A DNA stretch of 64,000 bases from Bacillus thuringiensis. Its GTDB lineage: Bacteria > Bacillota > Bacilli > Bacillales > Bacillaceae_G. Positions 8,140 to 18,200 of this stretch are shown here, in pieces. A program made the translations under genes and the position numbers. A model generated the notes under the pieces. The model made no database searches. It saw only the letters and a program-made list of their open reading frames with translations, and was not told the origin of the DNA. The first letter of the stretch is position 1; the number at the start of each line of letters is the position of its first letter. Location: positions 62,001 through 126,000 of the forward strand of contig NZ_JACYOF010000002.1 in assembly GCF_014932895.1 (NCBI RefSeq), given 5' to 3'.

Positions 8140-9648
8140 TTAATTCGTACTAATTCCTCTCGCTGCCCAAATGCGATCGATATCAGCCGCATGTTGCCCG
8201 CCATACAAAAGAGCATCAGCTTGCTTAATCGCCTTTGCTCCATCACGGAATTTTGCATTTGGCGTTAATGACCAATGTGATTGTAAAATAATTTTTGTTG
8301 CTACATCACGGCCAAAAGCTTGTGCCATTTCGTATTGGCCTTGAGCCCAAATTTCCCCATCATCATGTACTTCATTCGTAATATCTTTCGGATATACTTT
8401 ATTATTATCTAATCGGCGTAAGCATGTTGGATCTGAACTAGAGTAAGCAGTCGCATCCCATTCTCCAACACATGCTTTCCCGTAGCCTGTAGTCGATACT
8501 GCATCTTCATAAGTAGCGCCTAAGAAGTCACCAAATCCTTCTCCCATTGCTCCACCTTCTGGTGAACTACCGAATCCAGGCACTTGATTATCTTGAATTG
8601 AATGGCCGTATTCATGCGCGATAATACCAGCATCTTCTGCATCATCTACTCCACCAGTACCGAAAGTTAATGCTTTCGTTGATGGAGAATAGAATGAGTT
8701 ATCATCAGTTGTACCATTAACATTCACTTTAATCGAACGGTTATTAATATTTTTAAAGCCTAATCCTTGAATGTACCGTTGTAATGTATCAATATGATAA
8801 TACGACATAACATCTTCAAAGCTATCATTTGCACGTGTATAGTTAAATTGTAAGTTTGTAGATTGCGTCTTCGCTTTTGAAGAAATCGTAACATACTCAC
8901 CAATTAAAAATCCTGTACCATCTAAACCTTTTAACGTAACAGTTTTCAATTGATTCGTTAGTGCTGTTGAATCTGCATCGTTATTATCTTTTAATCCTGT
9001 TTTACTACCACTAGATACGACAGGGTTAGGTAAAAATACTTTTCCTGTTCCTTCTACTTTTCGGTTTATATCTACCTTTTTAATTAGCTTTCCATTTTCC
9101 GCATCAATAAATGTTTCCCATGCCCCAAATGGATTATTAGAATGGACTACAACTTTATATACTGGACGAGCGATTCCATCTTCAATTATATATCCGAATT
9201 CTTTCTCTGTAGGAGCCCATAAGTTTTGTTCACTTGCTTCTCCAATATACGCCATTGATTTTTGTTCTGCATCATTTTCACTAATTTTTGTCGTTACTTC
9301 CTTCACACTTTTAACAGGCTGATAATCAGAAACAGCAAGTACTCCTTTTCCCTCTCCGTTAAGAGTAACTGTAATTTGTTTTGAAAATACAGGAGCACCA
9401 TTGACTACTTGTTGGAACCTAACATACGAAGCTACTGACGTTTCTGTTGTAGAAATATATTGCAAGTCTGAAAGGTCTGGCTTTAATCCATACTGATCGG
9501 CATTCCCTTTTAAATATTCAACTGCTTTTTTCTGTGGTGAATAAGCTTCTACCTTTACTTGCTGCTTTTCCAATGCTGAAACTGTAGAAATCGTCCCCAT
9601 TACTAGTGGTACAGTCATTGCCATTGCCACCATTTTTTTGTTTAACAT
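8140..9648 (-). CDS. Secreted zinc metalloprotease, fungalysin-like (M36) with FTP propeptide
   Basis: A 502-residue preproprotein. Residues 1-25 are a signal peptide. An FTP/PepSY-type inhibitory propeptide follows (about 30-190, including VVNGAPVFSKQITV). The catalytic domain contains HEYGH (His345, Glu346, His349) and GEGFGD, whose Glu370 is the likely third zinc ligand. The later VHDDGEIWAQ resembles the M36 VHxxGExW block more than thermolysin (M4). It is exported, probably autoactivated, and degrades extracellular protein. The ATG at 9648 follows GGGGGAG. Automatic annotation may call it M4 or bacillolysin-like. Confidence 0.8.
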   Translation of the reverse strand: MLNKKMVAMAMTVPLVMGTISTVSALEKQQVKVEAYSPQKKAVEYLKGNADQYGLKPDLSDLQYISTTETSVASYVRFQQVVNGAPVFSKQITVTLNGEGKGVLAVSDYQPVKSVKEVTTKISENDAEQKSMAYIGEASEQNLWAPTEKEFGYIIEDGIARPVYKVVVHSNNPFGAWETFIDAENGKLIKKVDINRKVEGTGKVFLPNPVVSSGSKTGLKDNNDADSTALTNQLKTVTLKGLDGTGFLIGEYVTISSKAKTQSTNLQFNYTRANDSFEDVMSYYHIDTLQRYIQGLGFKNINNRSIKVNVNGTTDDNSFYSPSTKALTFGTGGVDDAEDAGIIAHEYGHSIQDNQVPGFGSSPEGGAMGEGFGDFLGATYEDAVSTTGYGKACVGEWDATAYSSSDPTCLRRLDNNKVYPKDITNEVHDDGEIWAQGQYEMAQAFGRDVATKIILQSHWSLTPNAKFRDGAKAIKQADALLYGGQHAADIDRIWAARGISTN

Positions 9649-9733
9649 AAAATCACTCCCCCTAATAAATTGAAACCTTTACCCCATTCCTATAAGGCTT
9701 TTACTGTCCACAAGTAACGAAATAAAGTGAATC

Positions 9734-9761
9734 TACGAGTAATTCTATACGAGTAATTCTA
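9734..9761. repeat. 14-bp tandem direct repeat upstream of the protease gene
   Basis: TACGAGTAATTCTA occurs twice head to tail (9734-9747 and 9748-9761), about 90 bases upstream of the protease start. It could be a regulator site or simple slippage. Confidence 0.5.
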
Positions 9762-9901
9762 TTACCTTTCCATTTAGGGTGAGTGAAATTTTCTCAATAT
9801 TTATGCGTAAAATGAAAACAACATTTTAGAAATATATTTCTACATCAATTCCTTAAGACTTATACTTTTTAAATTCATGTGTAAAAATAGTTTACTTTTT
9901 T

Positions 9902-9915
9902 ACCTAACGGTAGGT
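9902..9915. promoter_or_regulatory. Candidate TetR operator
   Basis: An inverted repeat ACCTA-ACGG-TAGGT lies 59 bases upstream of the TetR-family start, in the likely promoter. TetR regulators usually bind such palindromes to repress their own operon. Confidence 0.5.
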
Positions 9916-9973
9916 TGGAAATATTATTAATGAGTGATACGATCTATGTAACTTTTTTTTAGGAGGATTTAAT

Positions 9974-10570
9974 ATGAGCAAAAGTGAAGAAACACTCTCT
10001 TCAATAATGGAAGCAAGTTATCGCCTATTTGCTAAGTACGGTATTGCAAAAACAACTTATACGATGATTGCTGAGGAAGTTGGTATCGCAAAACCATCTA
10101 TATATTACTACTTTAAGTCTAAAGATGCTTTAATTGAAGGTATCTTTACTGAATTATGTAAAGCTATACAGTTCTCTTCGTTCTTCCAGTCAGAAGAATT
10201 TACGAAAGCAAATTTTAAGGAAAAATGTATTGAAATTGGATTCAAAATGATTGATGATCAGCAGGGCGATCCCTATTTTAATCGTGTGTTGCAGGAATAT
10301 GTATTACTATCTTCAAGAAACGATTTGTACAAAGAACGATTACTAACTGTGCAAACAGAATATTTACATGGATTTGAAGTACTCCTTACAAAAGCAAATG
10401 AACTTCAATTAATTGAAAATAAAAATCTAGTTTCAAAAGCTCATATGTTAGCATTAGTGCTTGATAACATTGGGAATTTCATGATGTTTGATATAAATAT
10501 GGATTATAAACAAATATGGATTGAGTCCGTCAACAGCATTTTTGAAAGAAGAGGTTCAAATGAATACTAA
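9974..10570 (+). CDS. TetR/AcrR-family transcriptional regulator
   Basis: A 198-residue regulator. The N-terminal helix-turn-helix (about residues 8-55) shows the family pattern: ASYRLFAKYGIAKTTYTMIA then the recognition stretch VGIAKPSIYYYFKSKDAL. The C-terminal part is the ligand-binding and dimer domain. The ATG at 9974 follows AGGAGG. It overlaps the next membrane-protein gene by 11 bases, so the two form one operon and the regulator most likely controls its membrane partner through the palindrome at 9902-9915. The inducer is unknown. Confidence 0.9.
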   Translation: MSKSEETLSSIMEASYRLFAKYGIAKTTYTMIAEEVGIAKPSIYYYFKSKDALIEGIFTELCKAIQFSSFFQSEEFTKANFKEKCIEIGFKMIDDQQGDPYFNRVLQEYVLLSSRNDLYKERLLTVQTEYLHGFEVLLTKANELQLIENKNLVSKAHMLALVLDNIGNFMMFDINMDYKQIWIESVNSIFERRGSNEY

Positions 10571-11645
10571 AAAACGTATTATCGGCTTAGATTTCACTAG
10601 GGCTTGGGCAATGTTTGGGATGTTACTTGTTAATTTTATGGTGATAACGGGGGCGGAAGGAAATGGCCCCCCACTGTTGAAAACCTTTATGTCACTTATT
10701 GAAGGTAGAGCTTCTGCCTTATTTGTCATACTTGCTGGAATTGGCATCTCTTTCATGACTAGATCATCTGTTGCTAGCGATGAAAAACTTCAAATTTCCA
10801 ATAGCCGAAAGATGATATGGAAACGGTCACTATTTTTATTTATTTTAGGATTACTATTATATGTAATGGAGTGGACTGGGGATATATTACACTACTATGG
10901 TGTTTATCTTTTCGTTGCTGCATTTCTCATTACAGTACGCAAAAAACTATTACTTTTACTTTCTATCATTATCCTATTCACCGCGCAATATCTTCAGCTT
11001 ACTTTCAATACTTTCGAAGGCTGGGGAGGTCCTACTCCGTTTATAAACTATGTAGATTTTTGGACAATAAACGGTTTTCTTCGCAATCTATTCTTTAACG
11101 GCTATCACCCTATTTTCCCATGGTTTACATTCTTCTTAATCGGTATGATAATTGGCAGGTTAGATCTTCATAATAAGAAAATTAGAAAAAGATTACTCTT
11201 ACTCGGTATTACAATCACAATACTGACAGAACTTGTATCAAAAGGACTTACTCACTTCTTTATTCCACACATCGGCAAAGAGGCAGCTACATTTTTGTTT
11301 AATACAGGACCCATATTACCAAATATATTATATATTTTATCTGCTACAGGATCCGCTTTTGCTATATTAATAATTTGCTTCTATATCGCTGAAAAATATG
11401 AAAATAATTGGTTTGTTACTTCCATTGTACAAACAGGACAATTAACATTAACTCATTATGTAAGTCATGTATTTATCGGTATTGGAGCATTGATTCTATT
11501 AAATCGAATGGAACATCAAACATTACTTTTCGTTTTATTATTTGCTACTGGATTTTTCATTTTCAGCATTTTATTTAGTGTGCTATGGAGGAAGAAATTT
11601 GCTAGAGGACCTATCGAATGGATTATGAGGAAATTGGCCGGATAA
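10560..11645 (+). CDS. DUF418-type multi-pass membrane protein
   Basis: A 361-residue protein with about ten hydrophobic segments. It opens with RIIGLDFTRAWAMFGMLLVNF, and a C-terminal region contains GQLTLTHYVSHVFIG. This layout matches the DUF418/YeiB membrane family, related to acyltransferase-type membrane proteins; the substrate is unknown. I choose the ATG at 10560 because GAGGTT precedes it and the N-terminus matches the family. It is translationally coupled to the TetR gene. Its stop codon lies inside the first bases of a bcr1-like repeat. Confidence 0.75.
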   Translation: MNTKKRIIGLDFTRAWAMFGMLLVNFMVITGAEGNGPPLLKTFMSLIEGRASALFVILAGIGISFMTRSSVASDEKLQISNSRKMIWKRSLFLFILGLLLYVMEWTGDILHYYGVYLFVAAFLITVRKKLLLLLSIIILFTAQYLQLTFNTFEGWGGPTPFINYVDFWTINGFLRNLFFNGYHPIFPWFTFFLIGMIIGRLDLHNKKIRKRLLLLGITITILTELVSKGLTHFFIPHIGKEAATFLFNTGPILPNILYILSATGSAFAILIICFYIAEKYENNWFVTSIVQTGQLTLTHYVSHVFIGIGALILLNRMEHQTLLFVLLFATGFFIFSILFSVLWRKKFARGPIEWIMRKLAG

Positions 11646-11726
11646 AGTGAAGCTTTAATCAGTGGGAGTTTTGTCTATCCCCCACTGATTATTAGGTGAA
11701 CCAATCAGGCTTTTACGGGCGGAATA
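11642..11726 (+). repeat. Truncated bcr1-like repeat (copy A)
   Basis: From 11642 the sequence matches the reverse complement of the repeat at 19500-19656 nearly base for base for about 79 bases: the ATAAAGTGAA start, a hairpin of the CAGTGGG/CCCCACTG type, then GTGAACCAATC and TTTACGGGC. It breaks off after ACGGGC, so the 3' half is missing. It overlaps the stop codon of the DUF418 gene and provides its downstream hairpin. Confidence 0.75.
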
Positions 11727-11739
11727 ATTTCACAGCATA

Positions 11740-11777
11740 CAAAAAGGAAATTGGAATGATTCCAACTTCCTTTTTTC
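11740..11777 (-). terminator. Terminator of ileS
   Basis: A long inverted repeat (AAAAGGAA/TTCCTTTT arms with TTGGAAT/ATTCCAA inside) just downstream of the ileS stop, A-rich on one side and T-rich on the other. Confidence 0.8.
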
Positions 11778-11778
11778 T

Positions 11779-14700
11779 TTAATTAACCGCGCTTAATTTA
11801 ATTCGGACTTTTGTCTCACCTAAAGAAAATTCATCATCTTCACTTGTTAAGTGATCAAATGTAAAATGCTTAACGAGTAAGTTTTCTTCCAATAAATCTT
11901 TATGGTTCGTTAACGTTCTCTGTAGTTCTTCCTCTGTATCAAGGACAACATCCACTCGTAAGTTAACTGGTAAATTCAACTGCTTACGATATTCTTGAAC
12001 CGCACGAATGAATTCACGTGCTACTCCTTCTTGTAACAACTCTTCTGTTACATTCGTATCTAACATAACCGTATATTGTCCGTTAGTTGTATTAGAGAAT
12101 CCTGATTTTGCGACTTTCTCTACTAATACATCTTCAGCCGTTACGACTACCTCTTCTCCTGATACAGCTTCATATACCGCTTTTTCAGTTGCAACAAAGT
12201 TCTGTACTTCTTCTTGTGATAATTGTTTTAACCAGCCGTTTACTGCATTCACATTTTTACCGAACTTCGGCCCTGCTGTTTTAAAATTCAACTTTAATTG
12301 ATATGATGTATACTTCGTTTCATCCAGCTCAACATGGAATGCTTTCACATTTAACTCATCCATTACGATATCACGATAAGATTCCCAATCGATATCATTC
12401 TCTTTATGCTCAAGTAATACAAGCTCTGCTAACGGCTGTTTTACTTTTAAAGAATGCTGATTACGGTTACTTCTTCCAAGTTCAACGACTTGTAAAACTG
12501 CATCCATTTCCGCTTCTAATCTCGGCTGAATTAGTGATTCGTTTACAACTGGATAATCTTCTAAATGAACGCTTCTACCTTCTAAATTTAGATGAATATC
12601 TTCAGCAACAAACGGTGTAAATGGCGCAATTAATTTGCTAATTGTTACAAGTACTTCATGAAGTGTCTCATACGCAGATGCCTTTTCAGCATTCATGCCA
12701 GATTCCCAAAAACGATTACGTGATCGTCTTACATACCAATTACTCACTTCATCTACAAGCGTAGCAATTTCACGAGCTGCATTCGTAAATTGATAATCAT
12801 CAAGTGCTGTTCTTACCTTTTTCGTTGTACTATGCAACCTTGATAATACCCATTCATCTAATTTCGTCCGCTTTACGTCATACGTTTCTTTCGGATTATA
12901 CTCATCTAAATTTGCATATAAAACGTAGAAGCTATACACATTGACTAACGTATCCACAAATTTAGATTTTGCTTCTAGTACTGTTCTTTCAGAAAAACGC
13001 TTCGCATTCCACGGAGCACTATCAACGAGTAAAGCCCATCTTAGCGCATCTGCACCAAACTTCTCTACTAAATCAACTGGATCTAGTGCATTGCCTTTAC
13101 TTTTAGACATTTTTTGTCCTTCTTCATCTAACACATGCCCTAGTGATAACACTCGTTTATACGGTACTTTCCCAGTATATAGCGCTGATACTGCTAATAA
13201 ACTATAGAACCAACCGCGTGTTTGATCAATTCCTTCTGCAATTACATCTGCTGGAAACTGTTCTTCAAATAACTCTTTATTTTCAAACGGGTAATGATAT
13301 TGTGCAAACGGCATGGAACCACTATCAAACCAAACATCGATTACTTCTGGTGTACGGTTCATTGTACTACCGCATTTCCCGCAGCAAACTTGTACTTCAT
13401 CTACATACGGCTTATGCAATTCTAAATCTTCAGGTGTTTCTTTCGTACTATGCTTTCTTAATTCAGCAATGCTTTTCGGTGCGAATTGATGATCGCAACT
13501 TTCACATTCCCAAACGTTTAATGGTGTTCCCCAATATCTATTTCGGCTAATATTCCAGTCCACCATGTTTTCTAAAAACTTACCAAAGCGTCCATGTTTC
13601 ATGTGATCTGGATACCAAGTAACAGAATCGTTATTTTGTAAAAATGTTTCCTTAATTGCAGTCGTTCGGATTAACCAACTCTCTCCTGCATAATAAAGAA
13701 GTGGTGAATCACAACGCCAGCAATGCGGGTAACTATGTTCATATTTTTCTTTATGATATAGTAAACCTTCCTTCGCCAAATAACGAACGATATCAACGTC
13801 ACAATCTTTTACAAATTTACCTTTCAAAAATGGTACTACTTCTGTATACTCACCTTTTCCATCTACAACATGTAGGAACGACAATCCTTCACTTTGAACA
13901 ACTCTATAATCATCTTCCCCATATGCTGGAGCAATATGAACGAGTCCAGTACCGCTATCCGCTGTTACAAAATCCGCTGCGATAACACGGTAACCATTTG
14001 TCACTTCTTTCATTGGAAATGGTGCTGTGTAAGATGTATTTACTAATTCTTCACCTTTATGAACAGATAATACTTCATAGTTTTCTTTTAATACTTCTTG
14101 TACACGTTCTTTCGCAACAATGTATACATGACCTTCTTGTTTCGCTTTAATGTATTCCATATTTGGATGGACAGCGAGCGCAACGTTTGCTGGAAGTGTC
14201 CAAGGTGTTGTCGTCCAGCCTAAGAAATACTCATTTTCACTATTTTCCACTTTAAACTTCACAGTTGCACTTAAATCTTTTACTGTTTTATACCCTTGTG
14301 CAACTTCATGTGAACTGAGAGAGGTTTGACAACTTGGGCAGTACGGTGAAACTCTATGCCCTTTATATAACAAGCCTTTTTCATGAATCGTTCCTAAAAT
14401 ATGCCATACACTTTCGATATATGGATTTTCTAAAGTAACGTATGGATCATCCATATCTACCCAATAACCGATACTTTCAGTGAACTCACGCCACTGCTTT
14501 TCATATGTGAATACACTCTCTTTACACTTCTTAATAAACGGCTCAATTCCGTACTCTTCGATTTCATGTTTACCAGAAATACCGAGTTGCTTCTCAACAC
14601 CTAGTTCTACAGGTAAACCGTGTGTATCCCATCCGGCTTTTCTTAATACTTTATAGCCAGCCATCGTTTTATATCTTGCTACTAAATCTTTAATCGCCCG

Positions 14701-14880
14701 CCCGAGTGCATGACCGACGTGTGGTAATCCGTTCGCTGTCGGTGGCCCTTCATAAAATACGAAAGATTGTGCACCTTCTCGATTTTGAATTGATTGCTCG
14801 AAAATACGTTGTTCGTTCCACTGCTTACGAATACGTGTTTCTCTCCCTACAGCTGACTCTTTTACATCTACTTTCTTCAT
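11779..14880 (-). CDS. ileS: Isoleucine-tRNA ligase, type 2
   Basis: A 1033-residue class I synthetase. PHVGH (His54-His57 form the HIGH motif) and KMSKS (590-594) mark the ATP site. A CP1 editing domain lies between them, with metal-binding CxxC pairs (for example CPSCQ). The C-terminal part is a long anticodon-binding region. The length, and the C-terminus lacking the usual bacterial zinc finger, fit the eukaryotic-like IleRS2 class, which in other species is naturally insensitive to mupirocin. B. cereus-group genomes normally carry another ileS near divIVA. The ATG at 14880 follows AAGGAGTGAT. A T-box reading AUC precedes it. Confidence 0.9.
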   Translation of the reverse strand: MKKVDVKESAVGRETRIRKQWNEQRIFEQSIQNREGAQSFVFYEGPPTANGLPHVGHALGRAIKDLVARYKTMAGYKVLRKAGWDTHGLPVELGVEKQLGISGKHEIEEYGIEPFIKKCKESVFTYEKQWREFTESIGYWVDMDDPYVTLENPYIESVWHILGTIHEKGLLYKGHRVSPYCPSCQTSLSSHEVAQGYKTVKDLSATVKFKVENSENEYFLGWTTTPWTLPANVALAVHPNMEYIKAKQEGHVYIVAKERVQEVLKENYEVLSVHKGEELVNTSYTAPFPMKEVTNGYRVIAADFVTADSGTGLVHIAPAYGEDDYRVVQSEGLSFLHVVDGKGEYTEVVPFLKGKFVKDCDVDIVRYLAKEGLLYHKEKYEHSYPHCWRCDSPLLYYAGESWLIRTTAIKETFLQNNDSVTWYPDHMKHGRFGKFLENMVDWNISRNRYWGTPLNVWECESCDHQFAPKSIAELRKHSTKETPEDLELHKPYVDEVQVCCGKCGSTMNRTPEVIDVWFDSGSMPFAQYHYPFENKELFEEQFPADVIAEGIDQTRGWFYSLLAVSALYTGKVPYKRVLSLGHVLDEEGQKMSKSKGNALDPVDLVEKFGADALRWALLVDSAPWNAKRFSERTVLEAKSKFVDTLVNVYSFYVLYANLDEYNPKETYDVKRTKLDEWVLSRLHSTTKKVRTALDDYQFTNAAREIATLVDEVSNWYVRRSRNRFWESGMNAEKASAYETLHEVLVTISKLIAPFTPFVAEDIHLNLEGRSVHLEDYPVVNESLIQPRLEAEMDAVLQVVELGRSNRNQHSLKVKQPLAELVLLEHKENDIDWESYRDIVMDELNVKAFHVELDETKYTSYQLKLNFKTAGPKFGKNVNAVNGWLKQLSQEEVQNFVATEKAVYEAVSGEEVVVTAEDVLVEKVAKSGFSNTTNGQYTVMLDTNVTEELLQEGVAREFIRAVQEYRKQLNLPVNLRVDVVLDTEEELQRTLTNHKDLLEENLLVKHFTFDHLTSEDDEFSLGETKVRIKLSAVN

Positions 14881-14911
14881 GTACAATCACTCCTTTGAAT
14901 GTTTTAAAGCA

Positions 14912-15172
14912 CACAAAAAACCCGTCCCTATAAAGTAGGGACGGGTTTACCCGCGTTACCACCCTAATTCTATTAGCTTTTCACTAATAGCGCTTAGCAA
15001 CGTACTATCATACGTGTTCTTTGTAACGGTAGACATCCGTCCGGGCTTACTTACTTTCAGCCTCGGCTCCTCGGAGATGATTTTCAAATAACGTCTGAAC
15101 ACCGGCTTTCAGCAATATACCGGCTCTCTGGGGAACAGTTCATTATTTTACTCTTTCTCGTCTTCAGATTTG
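14912..15172 (-). promoter_or_regulatory. T-box leader of ileS, Ile (AUC) specifier
   Basis: Minus-strand leader with an AGAGAGC element, antiterminator core AGGGTGGTAACGCGG (plus 14951-14965) and a terminator with CCCGTCCCTA arms (plus 14917-14947). The specifier ATC (plus 15079-15081) is followed by a purine and the TCTC strand of stem I, which pairs with GAGA. It matches the gene. Confidence 0.92.
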
Positions 15173-15276
15173 TATACTTTGTTAAAAGCTATTTTATGAC
15201 AATCAACAACAAATTGTCAACTTATTCGAAATATATTTTATTTATATCCTTTTTCACCATTTATATACATATACAA

Positions 15277-18200
15277 TTACTTTTCAAATTCTCTCAATCT
15301 TGCTAAATCTCCATCTTCCTCGATTAGCTCAGCAAAAAATCCGGTTTCATCCTCACGAAGTACAATCTCAAGCTCTTCTTTCGCCTCTTCTTTTCTGTTT
15401 AATAACACTAAATAACAAGCATGATCATATCTTGCTAACAAATCACTCGCATCAATTTTTAATACTTCACTTGTTATTTTTTCTGCCTTTGTCGTTTGTC
15501 CAGCACCATGATAAGATGATGCTAACGCAAGAAGAATTGCCGCTTCATTTGGATGATGTGTAGAAGCATCTTCTAATAAATGAATCGCTTCTTCAAACCT
15601 TCCTTGACTTTGGTACATTTCTCCTAAAGTAAGAAATCCTCTACTTACAAACGGCGTTTTCTCCGTTAATTGTATGCAAATCTTTTCTGCTTTTCTTTCT
15701 TCTCCAGCCTTAAAGAATACTTTTGCTTGTAAAAGCAAAGTATCATAATCATCCGGTAGCTCTCGAACCATTTGCTTCGTTAATTCTATAGCATCTTGTA
15801 ACCCGTCTTCTTCCTCACACTCAATGAAAAGATTTACAAGTTGCTTCGCTACATCACAATCCCATTTATTTTCTAGCGATGTTTGCAATACATCTATCGC
15901 TTCTTTATTCATCGCTACATTCTCGTAAAATAGTGCAAATCGCTGCGCTGCCATACTATTTTTTGGATTTAACTTTAGCGATACTCCATATAAATCAATG
16001 ATTGTTGTAATTATTGAAATTTCCTTCGCACGGTTTTTCATACGATAAAAAGTTCTTATAAATATAGATCTTTTCGGTTGTTCATTTTGTTGACGTTCAA
16101 TCCATCTTTCCGTAACAGCTGCTGCTGCATACATGAATGCTGTACTTCTTTCCGCTTTTTTCACCGTTAATGTATGAAGAAAATCCCGTATGTTAGACAA
16201 TTTCTTATGTTGTTCTACCGCTTTTACATAAACATCAAATATACGTTCATTATCTAAATCTTTTTGTATTACTTTCATTGCAACTTCAATTGCATTCGCA
16301 TCTCTTTTTTTCACTAATACCTTCGCATAATGATATAGAACTTCTGTATTTCCCTCGTCTAATTGTAGTGCTTCTTCAATTCGTGCCTTCTCTTTATCTG
16401 TTTCATTCATTGCTCCATACACGTATGCAATCGCATCTAATCGCCATATTTCAGATGCTTCTCCCGCTAAAAGTTCTAACTCGGATAATAATTCTTCATG
16501 AAGTTTCAAATCTACCGAAAGCTGTGCCAAATATTCCATATTAATATGCAACGGTTCTTCTTTCATCGCTAGAATCATGTGATTGTGTTCTTTTGAACGA
16601 TTCTCTTCTTTTTCATATATTTCCGCAAGCTGTAAATGTACACCGACGAAATTCCCATCAAGCTCTAAACATGTTTCATACGCTTGTTTTGCTTCCGTCA
16701 ATTGTCCTAATGCCATAAGTGTTTCACCAATTCGGTAATACGGTAATGCCGTTTCTTTTTGTTCTATCGCCTTATTATATCTTTTCATCGCCTGGCCGTA
16801 CTGTCCAATCGATTCATATAAAATACCTGTATAACAGCCAAATTCACTTACGTCATTTCTTTCTTTGTGTAACGTTCTTAAGAATGCTATTCCTCGTTGT
16901 ACAAATACCGTTCCTTTAATTCGATTCACATATTCATCTAACGCACTTGCTACATTATATTCACTCTGCTTTATACCACTCTCTAACTTAGACAATGCTA
17001 CTTTAAACCCATCTTCATTTCCACCAAGTTCAACCTCTGCATCCCATAAAACCATTCCTGCATTCATAAGGAAATCTTGGCTCTTTTCAATTTGTGTTTC
17101 GAGACCAAGAATATATTGTTTTGCTTCATCATATCGCTCTTTTGCCATGTATACTTGCGTAAGTCCGAAATGAGAATAAACATCTTCATTATCTTCTTCT
17201 AAAGCACGTTTATACAATACTTCTGCTTCTTCCAGACTATCATTTTGAAAATGATAATCACCTAATCTTACGTATAGGGATGCCTTATCATCACAATTCT
17301 CAATACCTTTTAATAAAATTTCTTTCGTGCTTTTCTCATCCTTCAAATCAGATTCATATATCTCTGAGAGTTTCGTATAAATGTAAGGCGCATTACTATC
17401 TAACTGAATCGCCACTTTAAGTCCTTTTATCGCTAAATGTAATTTCCCTAATTGATGCGCACATCTCGCTCGTTCATACCATACATGCGCCTCATTTTTA
17501 TATTCTCTTAACAAATCATTAAAGATTTCATATGCTTCTTCATATCTTTCTAAATCTATTAATATTAAACCGTGATTCGTTAAAGTGAACCTTTCTGGAC
17601 TACGTTCTACAGCTACTTGAGAAAACTGCAACGCATTTTCAGATTGATCGATATACATATAAGATAACGCAAGGAAACTCCAGGCGATTGGCTGATCTGC
17701 GTCCAATTGTAATGAGGAACGAAAACTCGAAATCGCTTCTATATAACTTTCCTGTTCAAATGAATATCTTCCATTTATCAAATGATATAAAGCACGATTA
17801 TTTTTCTTCTCAACACTTGCCAGCATTTGCTCAGCTTTCTCCATTTCTTGAAGACGAATAAAGCACTGTGCACCATGCAATTTAACAAAATCCGAGTTCG
17901 GAAACTTTTCCATTAACTTTTCTATACAATATAAAATAAATTCTTTATCTACTTCAACATCTAAATGTTTCATCGTATATAACCACGTATTCGGATTATC
18001 ACTCGTCTCTTTTAAAAATTGTACTAAGTTATTAATTCCATCTTTATCTTGTTCATCTAAATGATCTGTAAGAGAGAAAATGGATTTAAAATACTGATTC
18101 TCTTCTTCACTTAAAAATGCTAGTTGTTCCTTCTTTTCTTTCGGAACAAACGTGATCGCCAAACAACCTGTATAACGATATTTCTCTTGCAATTTACTAT

